A stretch of 45,347 bases of DNA, taken from positions 1 through 45,347 of the forward strand of contig JAIPFF010000045.1 of the NCBI GenBank assembly GCA_021736785.1, given 5' to 3'. The notes beneath the pieces are model-generated. The model did not search any database. It saw only the letters and a program-made list of their open reading frames with translations, and was not told the origin of the DNA. Positions 1-9,075 of the stretch are shown in pieces. The stretch is from Thiohalocapsa sp. GTDB lineage: Bacteria; Pseudomonadota; Gammaproteobacteria; Chromatiales; Chromatiaceae. Positions within the stretch are counted from its first letter, which is position 1. Each line of letters opens with the position of its first letter. Made by a program: the position numbers and the translations under genes.

Positions 1-2097
1 CTCGGCGTCGTCCGGGGAACGCTCCAGTTCCCCGGCGAGCAGATTCTCCGCCTCGCGGTAGCGCCCGTAGAGCAGATAGATCTCCGCTTCCGCCAAGACG
101 TCTTCCCGGCGCTTGGCATCGGCCGCGGCCGGGTCCGGCGCGGTTGGCGGGGCCGACTCGGAGGCCGGCTCGTGATCGGACCCGGTCTTCGGCGCCTGTG
201 TCTCCGCGACATCCGCCGAAAAGACGGCAGGGCGAGCCCGGCTCGGGTCGGGCGCCGGCAACACGGCGGCGTCCGGCGCGAGCGTCTGCTCCTCGTCGTC
301 CCAGTCAGTCGCCTGCAGATCTTCGTCGGCGCGCCGGCGGCGGCGCAGCGCGATCAGTCCGAGGCCCGCAAGCGCGATACCCGCTCCCGCCGCACCCAAG
401 GCCCAAGGCGATAGTGACGACAGCAAGCTCGATGTCGGCGATGGCGGCGGCGAGCCGGCGTCGGTGGCCGTTTTCGAGCCGGCATCGGCAGTGGCGGGCG
501 GCGCGGTATCGAGCGCACTGCCGCCGCCGTCCGGACTCGCTGCCGGTCCGCTTCTCTCCCCCGGGCCCTGTGCGGCATTGCCCGAGGGCGTACCGTCGGC
601 GCCCGCGGCGGCCGCGACTTGCTGCGCTTCGGCATCTTCGTCGGGTGTTTCATCGGCCGAAGTGTCGGCGACGGTGCCGGCGGGAGCGTTGTCGGTGCCG
701 GCATCGTCGGAGGATAGGTCTCCGGTTTCGGTGCCGGTTTGCGTGGATGGTGGCTCGGCTTCCGCCCGCGGGTCCGTGTCGGCGATGCGCTGGCCGTCTT
801 CGGGCAACAACGCAATCGGGGCATCGGCGGTGCGGTCCGCGGCGACGTCTTCATCGTCCGCTTCGACGCCGGTGCCCGCGTCCCGGCCATCGTCTCCCGG
901 CGCCCTGCCCTCGCCCGGGGCAGGTGCGGCTGGAAGCGGCAGGTCGCTGTCGGCCAGAACGCTCTGCAGCTGTGCAACTCTCTCGTTGCGCAATTCCAAC
1001 AATCTGCGAATGTCCGTCAGCTGGGATTCCAGTTCCTGGATGCGTCCCCGAAGCTCGGTGGTCTCCTGGCGGTTGGTCTCGGTCACCTCCCGCACCATGA
1101 GGACTTCTTCTTCAAGTTCGTCCACCGAGTCGGCGGCTGGCGGGGCAACACCGCTAGGGTCGCCGCCACCGGCCGGAGTCGTCTCTTCCGCGGCGGCCCC
1201 GGCGATGCGCAGCTGCGCGCGATCGGGCACGTCCGTGAGCGGACGGGCGGTGACTTCGCGTCCCGCGAGGGCATCGCGAAACTGGCGCTCGGCGCTGTCC
1301 ACATCGAGCGCGAACAGTTCCTCCGCGGTCGGGATCACCAGCTCGGCGCCTTGGCCCAGGACGTTGATATCGCCGCGAACGAAGGCGCCCTGATTGTTCC
1401 GGTAGAGTGCCATCGCCGTCTGGGCGACGGTTGCTCCCGGCGGGGTCAGCTCCCGGGCGATCCGCCATAGGCCTGCGCCCGGCGGAACCGGTCCGTACTC
1501 CAGCGGAAAGGCCGTGCCGGCTGTGGCCGCCGGAACCGGCTGCGGCGATGGCGCTTCGTCCCGGGGTGCCGCGCGCGGTGCTTCGGCGCGGGCGGACGGG
1601 CGGGGTGCCGCGCGCGGCGTGGGCTCCGGGGGGGCGCGGCGGGTGGGGCGCGACGTTACCGGCGCAGCGATGGGCGGTGATGCCGACGCGCCGGAGACCG
1701 CGGGCGGATCAAGCAGAACGGTATATTCTTTGACCAGCCGACCCTGCGGCCAGATGGCTTCCAGAAGGAAGTCCAGATAGGGCTCGCGCATCGGCTCGCG
1801 GCTGGTGACCTGAACCACCGGACCGCCGCGCGGCCCGACCACAGGCTTGAATTGCAGTCGGGTCAGAAAATGCGGTCGCTCGGCACCGGCTTTCTCGAAG
1901 TCCTCGCGGCTCGCCAGGCGGATCTTGACGGCATCGAGCTCGTCGCTGGGAACGTCCAGCAGCTCGATTTCGGCATAAAAAGGCTGGTTCAGGGCGGACT
2001 GCGTTCGCATGGCCCCCAGACCCAGAGCGGCGGCGCCACCCGAGGACAAAGCCAGACTGACGGCCAGCGCCAGTGTCGACGTCGGTTTGCGCAACAT
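1..2097 (-). CDS. fimV: FimV-type polar/pilus assembly protein (C-terminus cut by window edge)
   Basis: The frame stays open from an ATG at 2097 to the left edge, giving 699 codons of an incomplete gene. It starts with a signal peptide (residues 1-26, ending in an alanine-rich cleavage region) and the FimV N-terminal domain (about 27-130, with the family pattern of small periplasmic beta segments). A LysM-like region follows at about 198-265, then a coiled coil (about 329-379), a long acidic Ala/Pro/Asp-rich linker, one membrane helix (about 560-585, followed by an arginine cluster) and the start of the cytoplasmic TPR part (LAEAEIYLLYGRYREAENLL near residue 670). FimV proteins bind peptidoglycan and organise type IV pilus assembly and polar signalling. 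Its place after leuCDB-asd matches Pseudomonas. The missing C-terminus should hold the conserved FimV tail. Confidence 0.93.
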   Translation of the reverse strand, partial: MLRKPTSTLALAVSLALSSGGAAALGLGAMRTQSALNQPFYAEIELLDVPSDELDAVKIRLASREDFEKAGAERPHFLTRLQFKPVVGPRGGPVVQVTSREPMREPYLDFLLEAIWPQGRLVKEYTVLLDPPAVSGASASPPIAAPVTSRPTRRAPPEPTPRAAPRPSARAEAPRAAPRDEAPSPQPVPAATAGTAFPLEYGPVPPGAGLWRIARELTPPGATVAQTAMALYRNNQGAFVRGDINVLGQGAELVIPTAEELFALDVDSAERQFRDALAGREVTARPLTDVPDRAQLRIAGAAAEETTPAGGGDPSGVAPPAADSVDELEEEVLMVREVTETNRQETTELRGRIQELESQLTDIRRLLELRNERVAQLQSVLADSDLPLPAAPAPGEGRAPGDDGRDAGTGVEADDEDVAADRTADAPIALLPEDGQRIADTDPRAEAEPPSTQTGTETGDLSSDDAGTDNAPAGTVADTSADETPDEDAEAQQVAAAAGADGTPSGNAAQGPGERSGPAASPDGGGSALDTAPPATADAGSKTATDAGSPPPSPTSSLLSSLSPWALGAAGAGIALAGLGLIALRRRRRADEDLQATDWDDEEQTLAPDAAVLPAPDPSRARPAVFSADVAETQAPKTGSDHEPASESAPPTAPDPAAADAKRREDVLAEAEIYLLYGRYREAENLLAGELERSPDDAE

Positions 2098-2454
2098 CCT
2101 ACACCTTCGTCCGTGTTGCGGCCGGTGCGGTCGCCGGGCTCACCTGCATAGACGCCTCGGTGCGCGTATGCGCGGGCGGTGCCAGGCGGTTCGGACGACC
2201 GGTGCCCGCGTCGGCGCGGACCGGCCACTGTTGATATGCGACTCCTCGATAGCGCCCTGTCGATTCCTGCCGCAGGGCGCACCCGAACCGTTGCCGGCGT
2301 CGCGGCCGCCGCGTGCCCGGACGCTACCGGCGCAGCGCTTTCCCGCGCAAGACCGCTCGGGAACACGCAGCGCGTTGTTTTAGAGCCAAACCCTATTGTA
2401 ATTTCGCGACTATAGCGAAAACCGCCGGGCCCCCCAAGGAATTTCCGACTACAA
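2098..2454 (-). other. asd-fimV intergenic region with possible fimV promoter and dyad
   Basis: This is a 357-base gap between the asd stop and the fimV start. On the minus strand it contains TACAAT at 2395-2400, a fair -10 box without a convincing -35. A small dyad, TTTCGC/GCGAAA with a 7-base loop, lies at 2402-2420 just upstream of it. The dyad could be an operator or a weak stem. No convincing gene, RNA or typical U-tailed terminator was seen in the remainder. Confidence 0.3.
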
Positions 2455-3570
2455 TCAGCGCGCCAACAACAGGCCGAGCATCCTGCGCAGCGGTTCCGCG
2501 GCCCCCCAAAGCAGCTGATCGCCGACCGTAAAGGCGGAAAGATAACCGCGCCCGAGACCCATCTCCCGAAGCCGTCCGACCGGAATCGACAAGGTTCCGG
2601 AGACCACCGCCGGCGACAGCTCGCCGATGCTGCGCTCTCGCTCGTTCGGGACCACCCGCACCCACTCATTGCTGGCGGCGATCATCTCGGCGATCTCGTC
2701 CAGCGGCACATCCCGGCGCAGCTTGATCGTCAAGCCTTGGCTGTGGCAACGCATGGCGCCGATACGGACACAAATGCCGTCGATGGGAACGGGATCGTGC
2801 TCGCGGCCGAGGATCTTGTTGCTCTCGACACTGCCCTTCCACTCTTCTTTGGACTGGCCGTTTTCGAGCTCCTTATCGATCCAGGGAATCAGGCTGCCGG
2901 CCAGCGGGACGCCGAACAGCTCATCGGGAAAGGCCTCGGAGCGCATCGCCTCGGTCACGGTCCGGTCGATGTCGAGGATGGCGCTTGCACGGTCATCCAG
3001 GAGGTGGGCGACGCTGTCGCGCAGCGCCCCCATTTGCTGCAGCAGTTCGCGCATGTTGCGGGCGCCGGCACCGGATGCGGCCTGATAGGTCATGGCGCTG
3101 ACCCATTCCACCAGGTCCCGGCGCAACAACTCGCCGACGGCCATCAACATCAGGCTGACGGTGCAGTTGCCGCCGACGAAATCGCGCTTGCCATCGGACA
3201 GGGCCTGCTCGATCACGTGCAGGTTGACCGGATCGAGCACGATCGTGCTATCCGGCTTCATGCGCAGCGTCGAGGCGGCATCGATCCAGTAACCCTTCCA
3301 GCCCGAAGCCCGCAGCGGCTCGTACACGGAGGCGGTATAGTCACCGCCCTGGCAGGTGACGATCGCATCCATCTGCGACAGCGCCGCGAGATCCGTTGCG
3401 TCTTGCAGCGGCCGCGCCCCTCCGCCGACATCCGGCCCCGGCTCACCCGTCTGCGAGGTGCTGAAGAACGCGGACTCCGGGATTGCGGCAAAGTCATTCT
3501 CGTCGCGCATGCGGTCCATCAGGACCGAGCCCACCATCCCGCGCCATCCGACGAAACCGACACGATTCAT
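2455..3570 (-). CDS. asd: Aspartate-semialdehyde dehydrogenase
   Basis: Asd catalyses the NADPH-dependent conversion of aspartyl-4-phosphate to aspartate-4-semialdehyde, the branch point to lysine/diaminopimelate, methionine and threonine. The 371-residue product has the usual length of the gammaproteobacterial type. The N-terminal dinucleotide-binding motif is [12 protein letters not shown] (residues 4-15). The catalytic cysteine is C136 in GGNCTVSL, and the catalytic histidine is H276 in RCHSQGL, at the positions expected from the E. coli enzyme. The ATG at 3570 has GGGAG six bases upstream. The gene lies 42 bp after leuB and is probably in the same operon. Confidence 0.97.
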   Translation of the reverse strand: MNRVGFVGWRGMVGSVLMDRMRDENDFAAIPESAFFSTSQTGEPGPDVGGGARPLQDATDLAALSQMDAIVTCQGGDYTASVYEPLRASGWKGYWIDAASTLRMKPDSTIVLDPVNLHVIEQALSDGKRDFVGGNCTVSLMLMAVGELLRRDLVEWVSAMTYQAASGAGARNMRELLQQMGALRDSVAHLLDDRASAILDIDRTVTEAMRSEAFPDELFGVPLAGSLIPWIDKELENGQSKEEWKGSVESNKILGREHDPVPIDGICVRIGAMRCHSQGLTIKLRRDVPLDEIAEMIAASNEWVRVVPNERERSIGELSPAVVSGTLSIPVGRLREMGLGRGYLSAFTVGDQLLWGAAEPLRRMLGLLLAR

Positions 3571-3612
3571 GTCATACTCCCGAAATAGTCAGCTACCCGC
3601 AAAGGTTTGATT

Positions 3613-4707
3613 CTAATCGACTTCGCCGTCGGCGCGCAGGGCCGCGACCACCGCGTCCCCCATCTCGGCGGTACCGACCGGCTTGCTGCCCGCGGCGGCG
3701 ATGTCGGCCGTTCGCAGGCCCCGGTCGAGCACCGCCGAGACCGCCGCTTCCAGCCGGGCGGCGTGATCGGCGGCATCGAGGGAATAGCGCAACATCATGG
3801 CCACGGAGAGAATGGTGGCGAGCGGGTTGGCGACACCCTGTCCGGCGATGTCCGGCGCCGACCCGTGAATGGGCTCGTACATGCCCTTGCCGTCGGCGTC
3901 GAGCGACGCGGAGGGCAGCATGCCGATGGAGCCCGTCAGCATGGCCGCGCAATCCGACAAGATGTCGCCGAACATATTAGTGGTCACCATGACATCGAAC
4001 TGCTTCGGCGCGCGCACCAGTTGCATGGCCGCGTTGTCGACGTACATGTGGCTCAACGCCACGTCGGGATAGTCCGCCCCGACGCGCGTTGCGACTTCCC
4101 GCCACATCTCCGTGCATTCGAGCACGTTGGCCTTGTCGACGGAGCAAACGCGCTTGCCGCGCTTCATCGCGATGTCGAATGCCACCCGGCAGATCCGATC
4201 CACCTCGGATTCGGTGTAGACCAGCGTGTTGAAGCCGCGCCGCTCGCCGGAGTCCAGCGTCTCGACGCCGCGGGGCTGGCCGAAATAGATACCGCCGGTG
4301 AGCTCGCGCACGATCATGATGTCGAGGCCGGCCACCACGTCCGCCTTCAGCGTCGAGGCATCGGCGAGCTGCGGATAGAGGATCGCCGGGCGCAGGTTCG
4401 CAAACAGGCCGAGGCCGGCACGCAGCCCGAGCAGGCCCTTCTCGGGGCGCACGGAGATGTCGAGCGGCTCCCATTTGGCCCCGCCCACCGCACCGAGCAG
4501 CACCGCATCGGCTTCCTTGGCCAGATCCAGTGTGGCATCGGGCAGCGGATGCCCGGCCGCATCGTAGGCGGCGCCCCCGACCAAGGCCTCGTCCATGTCG
4601 ATGTCGAGCCCGAAATCGTCGCGCAGACAGGCGAGCACCTTCACCGCCTCGTCGATGATCTCCGGGCCGATACCGTCACCCGGCAGGATCAGAATCTTTT
4701 TGCTCAA
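3613..4707 (-). CDS. leuB: 3-isopropylmalate dehydrogenase, TTG start
   Basis: LeuB oxidises and decarboxylates (2R,3S)-3-isopropylmalate with NAD in leucine synthesis. The 364-residue product starts with the family motif [11 protein letters not shown] and carries the substrate-binding arginines in the [10 protein letters not shown] segment and in [11 protein letters not shown]. The metal-binding region is DNAAMQL, and the C-terminal nucleotide-binding segment is [14 protein letters not shown]. The only start that keeps the complete N-terminal motif is a TTG at 4707, with GGAG seven bases upstream; a TTG start may lower its translation relative to its neighbours. leuD lies 157 bp upstream, with a strong hairpin in the gap. 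Confidence 0.97.
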   Translation of the reverse strand: MSKKILILPGDGIGPEIIDEAVKVLACLRDDFGLDIDMDEALVGGAAYDAAGHPLPDATLDLAKEADAVLLGAVGGAKWEPLDISVRPEKGLLGLRAGLGLFANLRPAILYPQLADASTLKADVVAGLDIMIVRELTGGIYFGQPRGVETLDSGERRGFNTLVYTESEVDRICRVAFDIAMKRGKRVCSVDKANVLECTEMWREVATRVGADYPDVALSHMYVDNAAMQLVRAPKQFDVMVTTNMFGDILSDCAAMLTGSIGMLPSASLDADGKGMYEPIHGSAPDIAGQGVANPLATILSVAMMLRYSLDAADHAARLEAAVSAVLDRGLRTADIAAAGSKPVGTAEMGDAVVAALRADGEVD

Positions 4708-4750
4708 TCTCTTACTCCAGAAAAAAGCGATCGGTCGGATTCAACGCATT

Positions 4751-4772
4751 CGGGCCGCCCGAGGGCGGCCCG
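4751..4772 (-). repeat. GC hairpin between leuD and leuB
   Basis: Ten-base perfect inverted arms (CGGGCCGCCC and its complement) enclose a two-base spacer in the leuD-leuB gap. A run of six T occurs on the minus strand only about 25 bases further on, so this is not a standard intrinsic terminator. It could stabilise the leuCD message or reduce read-through into leuB. Confidence 0.5.
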
Positions 4773-4864
4773 GTTCGCTACTGGTCGACGCGATTGCCGC
4801 GGGCACGCCGCGGCAGCGGTTGCGGCCATCGAAGACGATGCGCTGCAGCCCCCGGGCCATGCGG

Positions 4865-5515
4865 TCAGGCGAACAGCCACGGCGCCTCGGTGCGGCGCCG
4901 TGCCTCGTAGTCGGCGATCTTGTCGACCTGCTGCAGCGTCAAGCCGATGTCGTCCAGCCCGTGAATCAGGCAGTGATGGTGAAACCGATCGATGACGATC
5001 TCGATGGGCGCAAGCTGTTCGGCGCCTCGGCCGGGATGCATGCGCAAGTTGTGCAGATCGACCTCGATCTCCAGCGGGTCCTCGCTCGTCGCGAGCTCGA
5101 ACAGTTCATCGACGATTCGCTCGTCGAGCACCACCGGAAGCAGGCCGTTCTTGATGGCGTTCTGATGGAAAATGTCGGCGAAGCTCGGCGCAATGATCAC
5201 TCGGATACCGTGGTCCGCCAGCGCCCAGGGCGCATGCTCGCGTGACGAGCCGCAGCCGAAGTTGTGACGCGTCAGCAGGATCGTCGCACCCGCGTACTTC
5301 GGTTGATTCATCACGAAGTCCGGGTTCAGCGGACGGCCGCTGCAGTCCTTGCCGGGCTCGCCGGTATCGAGGTACCGCCACTCGTCGAACAAATTCGGGC
5401 CGAAGCCGGTGCGCTTGATGGACTTCAGGAATTGTTTCGGGATGATGGCGTCGGTGTCGACGTTGGCACGGTCCAGCGGCAGCACGGTGCCGCGAAAGTT
5501 CTCGAACGGCTTCAT
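4865..5515 (-). CDS. leuD: 3-isopropylmalate dehydratase small subunit
   Basis: LeuD is the swivel-domain subunit of isopropylmalate isomerase and works with LeuC to interconvert 2- and 3-isopropylmalate. The 216 residues are the usual length. The N-terminus ([20 protein letters not shown]) and the substrate-binding loop [13 protein letters not shown] are diagnostic. The ATG at 5515 lies one base after the leuC stop, so the two subunits are almost certainly translationally coupled. Confidence 0.97.
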   Translation of the reverse strand: MKPFENFRGTVLPLDRANVDTDAIIPKQFLKSIKRTGFGPNLFDEWRYLDTGEPGKDCSGRPLNPDFVMNQPKYAGATILLTRHNFGCGSSREHAPWALADHGIRVIIAPSFADIFHQNAIKNGLLPVVLDERIVDELFELATSEDPLEIEVDLHNLRMHPGRGAEQLAPIEIVIDRFHHHCLIHGLDDIGLTLQQVDKIADYEARRRTEAPWLFA

Positions 5516-5516
5516 G

Positions 5517-6935
5517 TCAGATCTCCCGAACGTCGACGAAACGGCCGTGGATGGCGGCCGCAGCCGCCATGGCCGGACTGACCAGGTGGGTGCGCCCGCC
5601 CTGGCCCTGGCGGCCCTCGAAGTTGCGGTTGCTGGTGGACGCGCAGCGCTCGCCCGGCTCGAGCCGGTCCGCGTTCATCGCGAGGCACATGGAGCAGCCC
5701 GGATCGCGCCACTCGAAGCCGGCCTCGATGAAGATCTTGTCCAGCCCTTCCGCCTCTGCCTGCGCCTTGACCAGCCCGGAGCCCGGGACCACCATCGCAA
5801 GCTTCACCGAATCGGCCACCTTGCGTCCTTTCGCAACCTCGGCGGCGGCGCGCAGATCCTCGATGCGCCCGTTGGTGCAGGAGCCGATGAACACCTTGTC
5901 GATCGAGATATCGCCGATCGGCGTGCCGGGCACGAGCCCCATGTAGCCGAGCGCATGGCGAAAACTTCCGGCCTTGACGGGATCCGCAACCGCATCCGGA
6001 TCCGGTACGGCTCCGTCCACCGGCAGCACCATCTCCGGCGACGTCCCCCAGGTGACCTGCGGGCGAATCGTTGCCGCATCGAGATGCACGACGCGGTCGA
6101 ACGCGGCGCCGTCGTCGCTGCGCAGCGTACGCCAATGCGCCGCCGCCTTCTCGAACAGCTCACCCTCGGGCGCGAAGGGACGCCCGCGCACGTACTCGAC
6201 CGTCGTCTCGTCGACGCCGATCAGCCCGGCACGCGCGCCCGCCTCGATGGCCATATTGCAGACCGTCATCCGGCCTTCCATAGACAGGGCGCGAATGGCT
6301 TCGCCGCCATACTCGACCACATGGCCGGTGGCGCCGGCGGTGCCGATCTCGCCGATGATGGCGAGCACGATGTCCTTGGCGGTGACGCCCGGACCGAGCA
6401 CGCCGTCGACAGTGACCAACATCGATTTCGACTTTTTCTGCAGCAGGCATTGAGTGGCCAGCACATGCTCCACCTCGGAGGTGCCGACACCGAACGCGAG
6501 TGCGCCGAAGGCGCCGTGTGTCGACGTGTGGCTGTCGCCGCAGACGATGGTCATGCCGGGCTGGGTAAACCCTTCCTCGGGGCCGACCACGTGCACGACG
6601 CCCTGGCGGCGATCCGCCATGTCGAACAGCTGGATGCCGAACTCGCGGCAATTGGCCTCCAGTGTCTCCACCTGCAAGCGTGAAATCGGATCGACGATGC
6701 CGAGGTGGCGGTCGAGCGTCGGGACGTTGTGATCGGGAACGGCCAGGTTCGCCTCCGGGCGGCGCGGCTTGCGCCCTGCCAGACGCAGGCCTTCGAACGC
6801 CTGCGGCGAGGTCACCTCATGAACGAGCTGCCGATCGATATACAGTAGCGCCGTGCCGTGCTCGTCGGTGCGCACGACGTGCTCGTCCCAAACTTTGTCG
6901 TAGAGTGTTTTCGGGCTATGGTCGGCGGGTGCCAT
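5517..6935 (-). CDS. leuC: 3-isopropylmalate dehydratase large subunit
   Basis: LeuC is the aconitase-family subunit that carries the [4Fe-4S] cluster. The 472 residues include the N-terminal [12 protein letters not shown], the motif [19 protein letters not shown], and the cluster ligands: one cysteine in FIGSCTNGR and two in [11 protein letters not shown]. It heads the leuC-leuD-leuB-asd series and is divergent from hspQ across 161 bp. A GGAG lies about 10 bases before the ATG. Confidence 0.97.
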   Translation of the reverse strand: MAPADHSPKTLYDKVWDEHVVRTDEHGTALLYIDRQLVHEVTSPQAFEGLRLAGRKPRRPEANLAVPDHNVPTLDRHLGIVDPISRLQVETLEANCREFGIQLFDMADRRQGVVHVVGPEEGFTQPGMTIVCGDSHTSTHGAFGALAFGVGTSEVEHVLATQCLLQKKSKSMLVTVDGVLGPGVTAKDIVLAIIGEIGTAGATGHVVEYGGEAIRALSMEGRMTVCNMAIEAGARAGLIGVDETTVEYVRGRPFAPEGELFEKAAAHWRTLRSDDGAAFDRVVHLDAATIRPQVTWGTSPEMVLPVDGAVPDPDAVADPVKAGSFRHALGYMGLVPGTPIGDISIDKVFIGSCTNGRIEDLRAAAEVAKGRKVADSVKLAMVVPGSGLVKAQAEAEGLDKIFIEAGFEWRDPGCSMCLAMNADRLEPGERCASTSNRNFEGRQGQGGRTHLVSPAMAAAAAIHGRFVDVREI

Positions 6936-6967
6936 GGCGGAAGGCTCCGGAAGAAACGAAACATAGC

Positions 6968-6996
6968 AGCATAAACCCGGCTTCCCGCAAACTCAA
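6968..6996 (-). promoter_or_regulatory. Candidate leuC promoter
   Basis: On the minus strand TTGAGT (6991-6996) and TATGCT (6968-6973) are separated by 17 bases. Each matches the sigma-70 hexamers at 4 of 6 positions. The site is 33 bases upstream of leuC in the divergent gap with hspQ. No leader peptide or attenuator was recognised. Confidence 0.35.
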
Positions 6997-7096
6997 TTGC
7001 CCAGGACCGGATTCGGCCGGACCGACGAACCTGGCGGGGCCGTCCCCGGCGAGCTATCTTCCCCGGCAGCCCCACAACGAGCGCAAGGAGATCGCC

Positions 7097-7414
7097 ATGA
7101 CGAGTATCGCCGCGAAGTTCCATATCGGCCAGATCATCCACCACCGACTGTTCGACTACCGCGGCGTCATCGTCGATGCCGACCCGACGTTTTCGGGCAG
7201 CGAGACATGGTACGAGCGCGTAGCCCGCTCACGCCCGCCGAAAGACGAGCCCTGGTATCGGGTGTTGGTGGACGGAGGCGACCACGAGACCTACGTCGCC
7301 GAGCGCAATCTGGAAGACGACGCCTCCGGTGCACCCATCAGCCATCCGCTGGTCGAACGGCTGTTTTCGGGGCTGCAGGACGGCCGTTATCGCACCCGTA
7401 CGCCGCACAACTGA
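7097..7414 (+). CDS. hspQ: Heat shock protein HspQ (hemimethylated-DNA-binding YccV family)
   Basis: HspQ is a small factor that in E. coli modulates Lon specificity and binds hemimethylated DNA. The 105 residues are the normal length and contain the family core: KFHIGQIIHHRLFDYRGVI near the N-terminus, WYERVARSRPPKDEPWYRVL in the middle and TYVAERNLE towards the end. The ATG at 7097 has AAGGAG six bases upstream, and longer in-frame starts lack family similarity. Its last 28 bases overlap the convergent pabB gene. Confidence 0.95.
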   Translation: MTSIAAKFHIGQIIHHRLFDYRGVIVDADPTFSGSETWYERVARSRPPKDEPWYRVLVDGGDHETYVAERNLEDDASGAPISHPLVERLFSGLQDGRYRTRTPHN

Positions 7415-8835
7415 GCACCCGCTGCCGAGGCGACGGAGCCGGCGGCGTCGAAATGCTCCGCGACCGCCAGCATGGCGCGCGCCTTGATGCCGATCTCGGC
7501 CCACTCGGCGTCGCAGCGGGAGTCCGCCACCAGCCCGCCGCCGGCCCAAAAGCCGAGGGTTGCCTCCGCGAACGTCAATGTTCGGATGGCGATATTGCAG
7601 TCCATGGCACCGTCGAAGCCGACATAGCCGATGCTGCCGCAATAAACCCCGCGCGGCTCGCCCTCGAGTGCATCGATGATCTGCATCGTGCGTCGCTTCG
7701 GTGCGCCGGTAATCGATCCTCCCGGAAAACAGGCCCGAAGCAGCGATAGCGCATCCTGACCGGGGGCGAGCCGTCCGGTGACCGTACTGACCAAATGGTG
7801 GACACCGGCAAACGACTCGACCTCGAGCAAGCGCGGCACCCGCACACTGCCGGGCACGCAGCAACGCCCGAGATCGTTGCGCAATAGGTCCACGATCATG
7901 ACGTTCTCGGCGCGATCCTTGGGGCTGAGCGCCAGCGCCGCGGCCAGCGCGCGGTCGACGGCCGGATCCGGGTCGCGCCGCGTCGTCCCTTTGATGGGCT
8001 TGGTCTCCACGCGTCCGTCGCGCACGTGCAGAAATCGCTCCGGCGAGGCACTCATGACAACCGTGCCCGGCGTGTGCAGGTAGGCCGAGAACGGGGCGGG
8101 GTTGATCGCCCGAAGCCGCCGGTACACCGGCCAGGCATCGCCCCGCGCCGGCGCCGAGAAGCGCCGCGCGAGATTGACCTGATAGCAGTCACCGGCCCTG
8201 ATCAGGGCTTGCACGCGATCGAAGCGCGCGCGGTAGCCGTCGGCATCCATGTTGCTGCATAGCCGACCCGCGACGGTGAACCCGTCGTGCGCGACCACCG
8301 GCTCCGACGCCCCGGTCTGCCCTCCCAGCACCGCGTCGAGCAGCAGTTGCCGCGCGGGATCGCCGGGCGAGCCGCGCCCGGTCAGCCAGGTTCGGCGCTC
8401 GCGATGGTCGGTCACCAGTGCCCAGTCGTAAATGCCGATGGCCATTTGCGCGGCCCGGGCCGGCAGTACACTGCCGAGATCCAGCCGCACGAACCTTCGC
8501 CCCAAGTCGTAACCGAGCCAGCCGATCGCGCCGCCGACAAAGGGTAGCGGCGAGCCTTGCGGATGCCGCTCGCCCAGCGCCTCGCGCACCAGTTCGAGCG
8601 GGTCGTCGCAAGACAGCCGCGTATCGCCGTCGCGGCGCACCTCGGTGAGGTCGCCGTATGTCTGCAGCGTCGCGCGCGGGCGTGCCGCGAGAATATCGTA
8701 GCGCCCGGCGGCTTCCCCGCCGACGCCGCTGTCGAGGAGCACGGCCCAAGGCTCCGCGGCGAAGCGGCCGAAGACCGCTGCGCTATCGCGCCGATAAGGG
8801 AGGGGCTGCAGCCGCAGCGGCGGCAGCGCGGTCAT
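7387..8835 (-). CDS. pabB: Aminodeoxychorismate synthase component I
   Basis: PabB makes 4-amino-4-deoxychorismate from chorismate for folate synthesis. The product has about 482 residues with the chorismate-binding fold of the TrpE/PabB family. The PIKGT motif (lysine about residue 284) marks PabB, since anthranilate synthases carry PIAGT there. Further signatures are ENVMIVDLLRNDLG and CFPGGSITGAPK. Two ATGs lie six bases apart, at 8841 and 8835. I chose 8835 because GAGG sits eight bases before it and only two before the other. No PabA-like amidotransferase is encoded nearby. Its 3' end overlaps hspQ by 28 bp tail to tail. Confidence 0.94.
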   Translation of the reverse strand: MTALPPLRLQPLPYRRDSAAVFGRFAAEPWAVLLDSGVGGEAAGRYDILAARPRATLQTYGDLTEVRRDGDTRLSCDDPLELVREALGERHPQGSPLPFVGGAIGWLGYDLGRRFVRLDLGSVLPARAAQMAIGIYDWALVTDHRERRTWLTGRGSPGDPARQLLLDAVLGGQTGASEPVVAHDGFTVAGRLCSNMDADGYRARFDRVQALIRAGDCYQVNLARRFSAPARGDAWPVYRRLRAINPAPFSAYLHTPGTVVMSASPERFLHVRDGRVETKPIKGTTRRDPDPAVDRALAAALALSPKDRAENVMIVDLLRNDLGRCCVPGSVRVPRLLEVESFAGVHHLVSTVTGRLAPGQDALSLLRACFPGGSITGAPKRRTMQIIDALEGEPRGVYCGSIGYVGFDGAMDCNIAIRTLTFAEATLGFWAGGGLVADSRCDAEWAEIGIKARAMLAVAEHFDAAGSVASAAGAQLCGVRVR

Positions 8836-9075
8836 CGGCATCGCCTCGGCTCGGCGGCGTTGCCGGTATCGGTCGGCGGCTCCATAACGATCCGGTGCGG
8901 ATATCCCGCGCAGCGAAACAACTGATCGGCCATGGCCGCAGCGGGCCGGGGCGCGGCGTGCAAGCCGCGTGGTGCGTCTTGCCCGGCCCCTTGCTCGGAC
9001 TAGCCGCCGCGCGTCACGGCGCCGCCTCGAGGCGCACCGGGCATGGACCTGCGGCCGACGCTCGACGGCCGGGGC

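Noticed and set aside
8832-8933. 33-codon minus-strand frame ending on the pabB start
   Set aside because: It overlaps pabB by four bases, but has no ribosome site and no recognisable content; chance in GC-rich DNA is likely.
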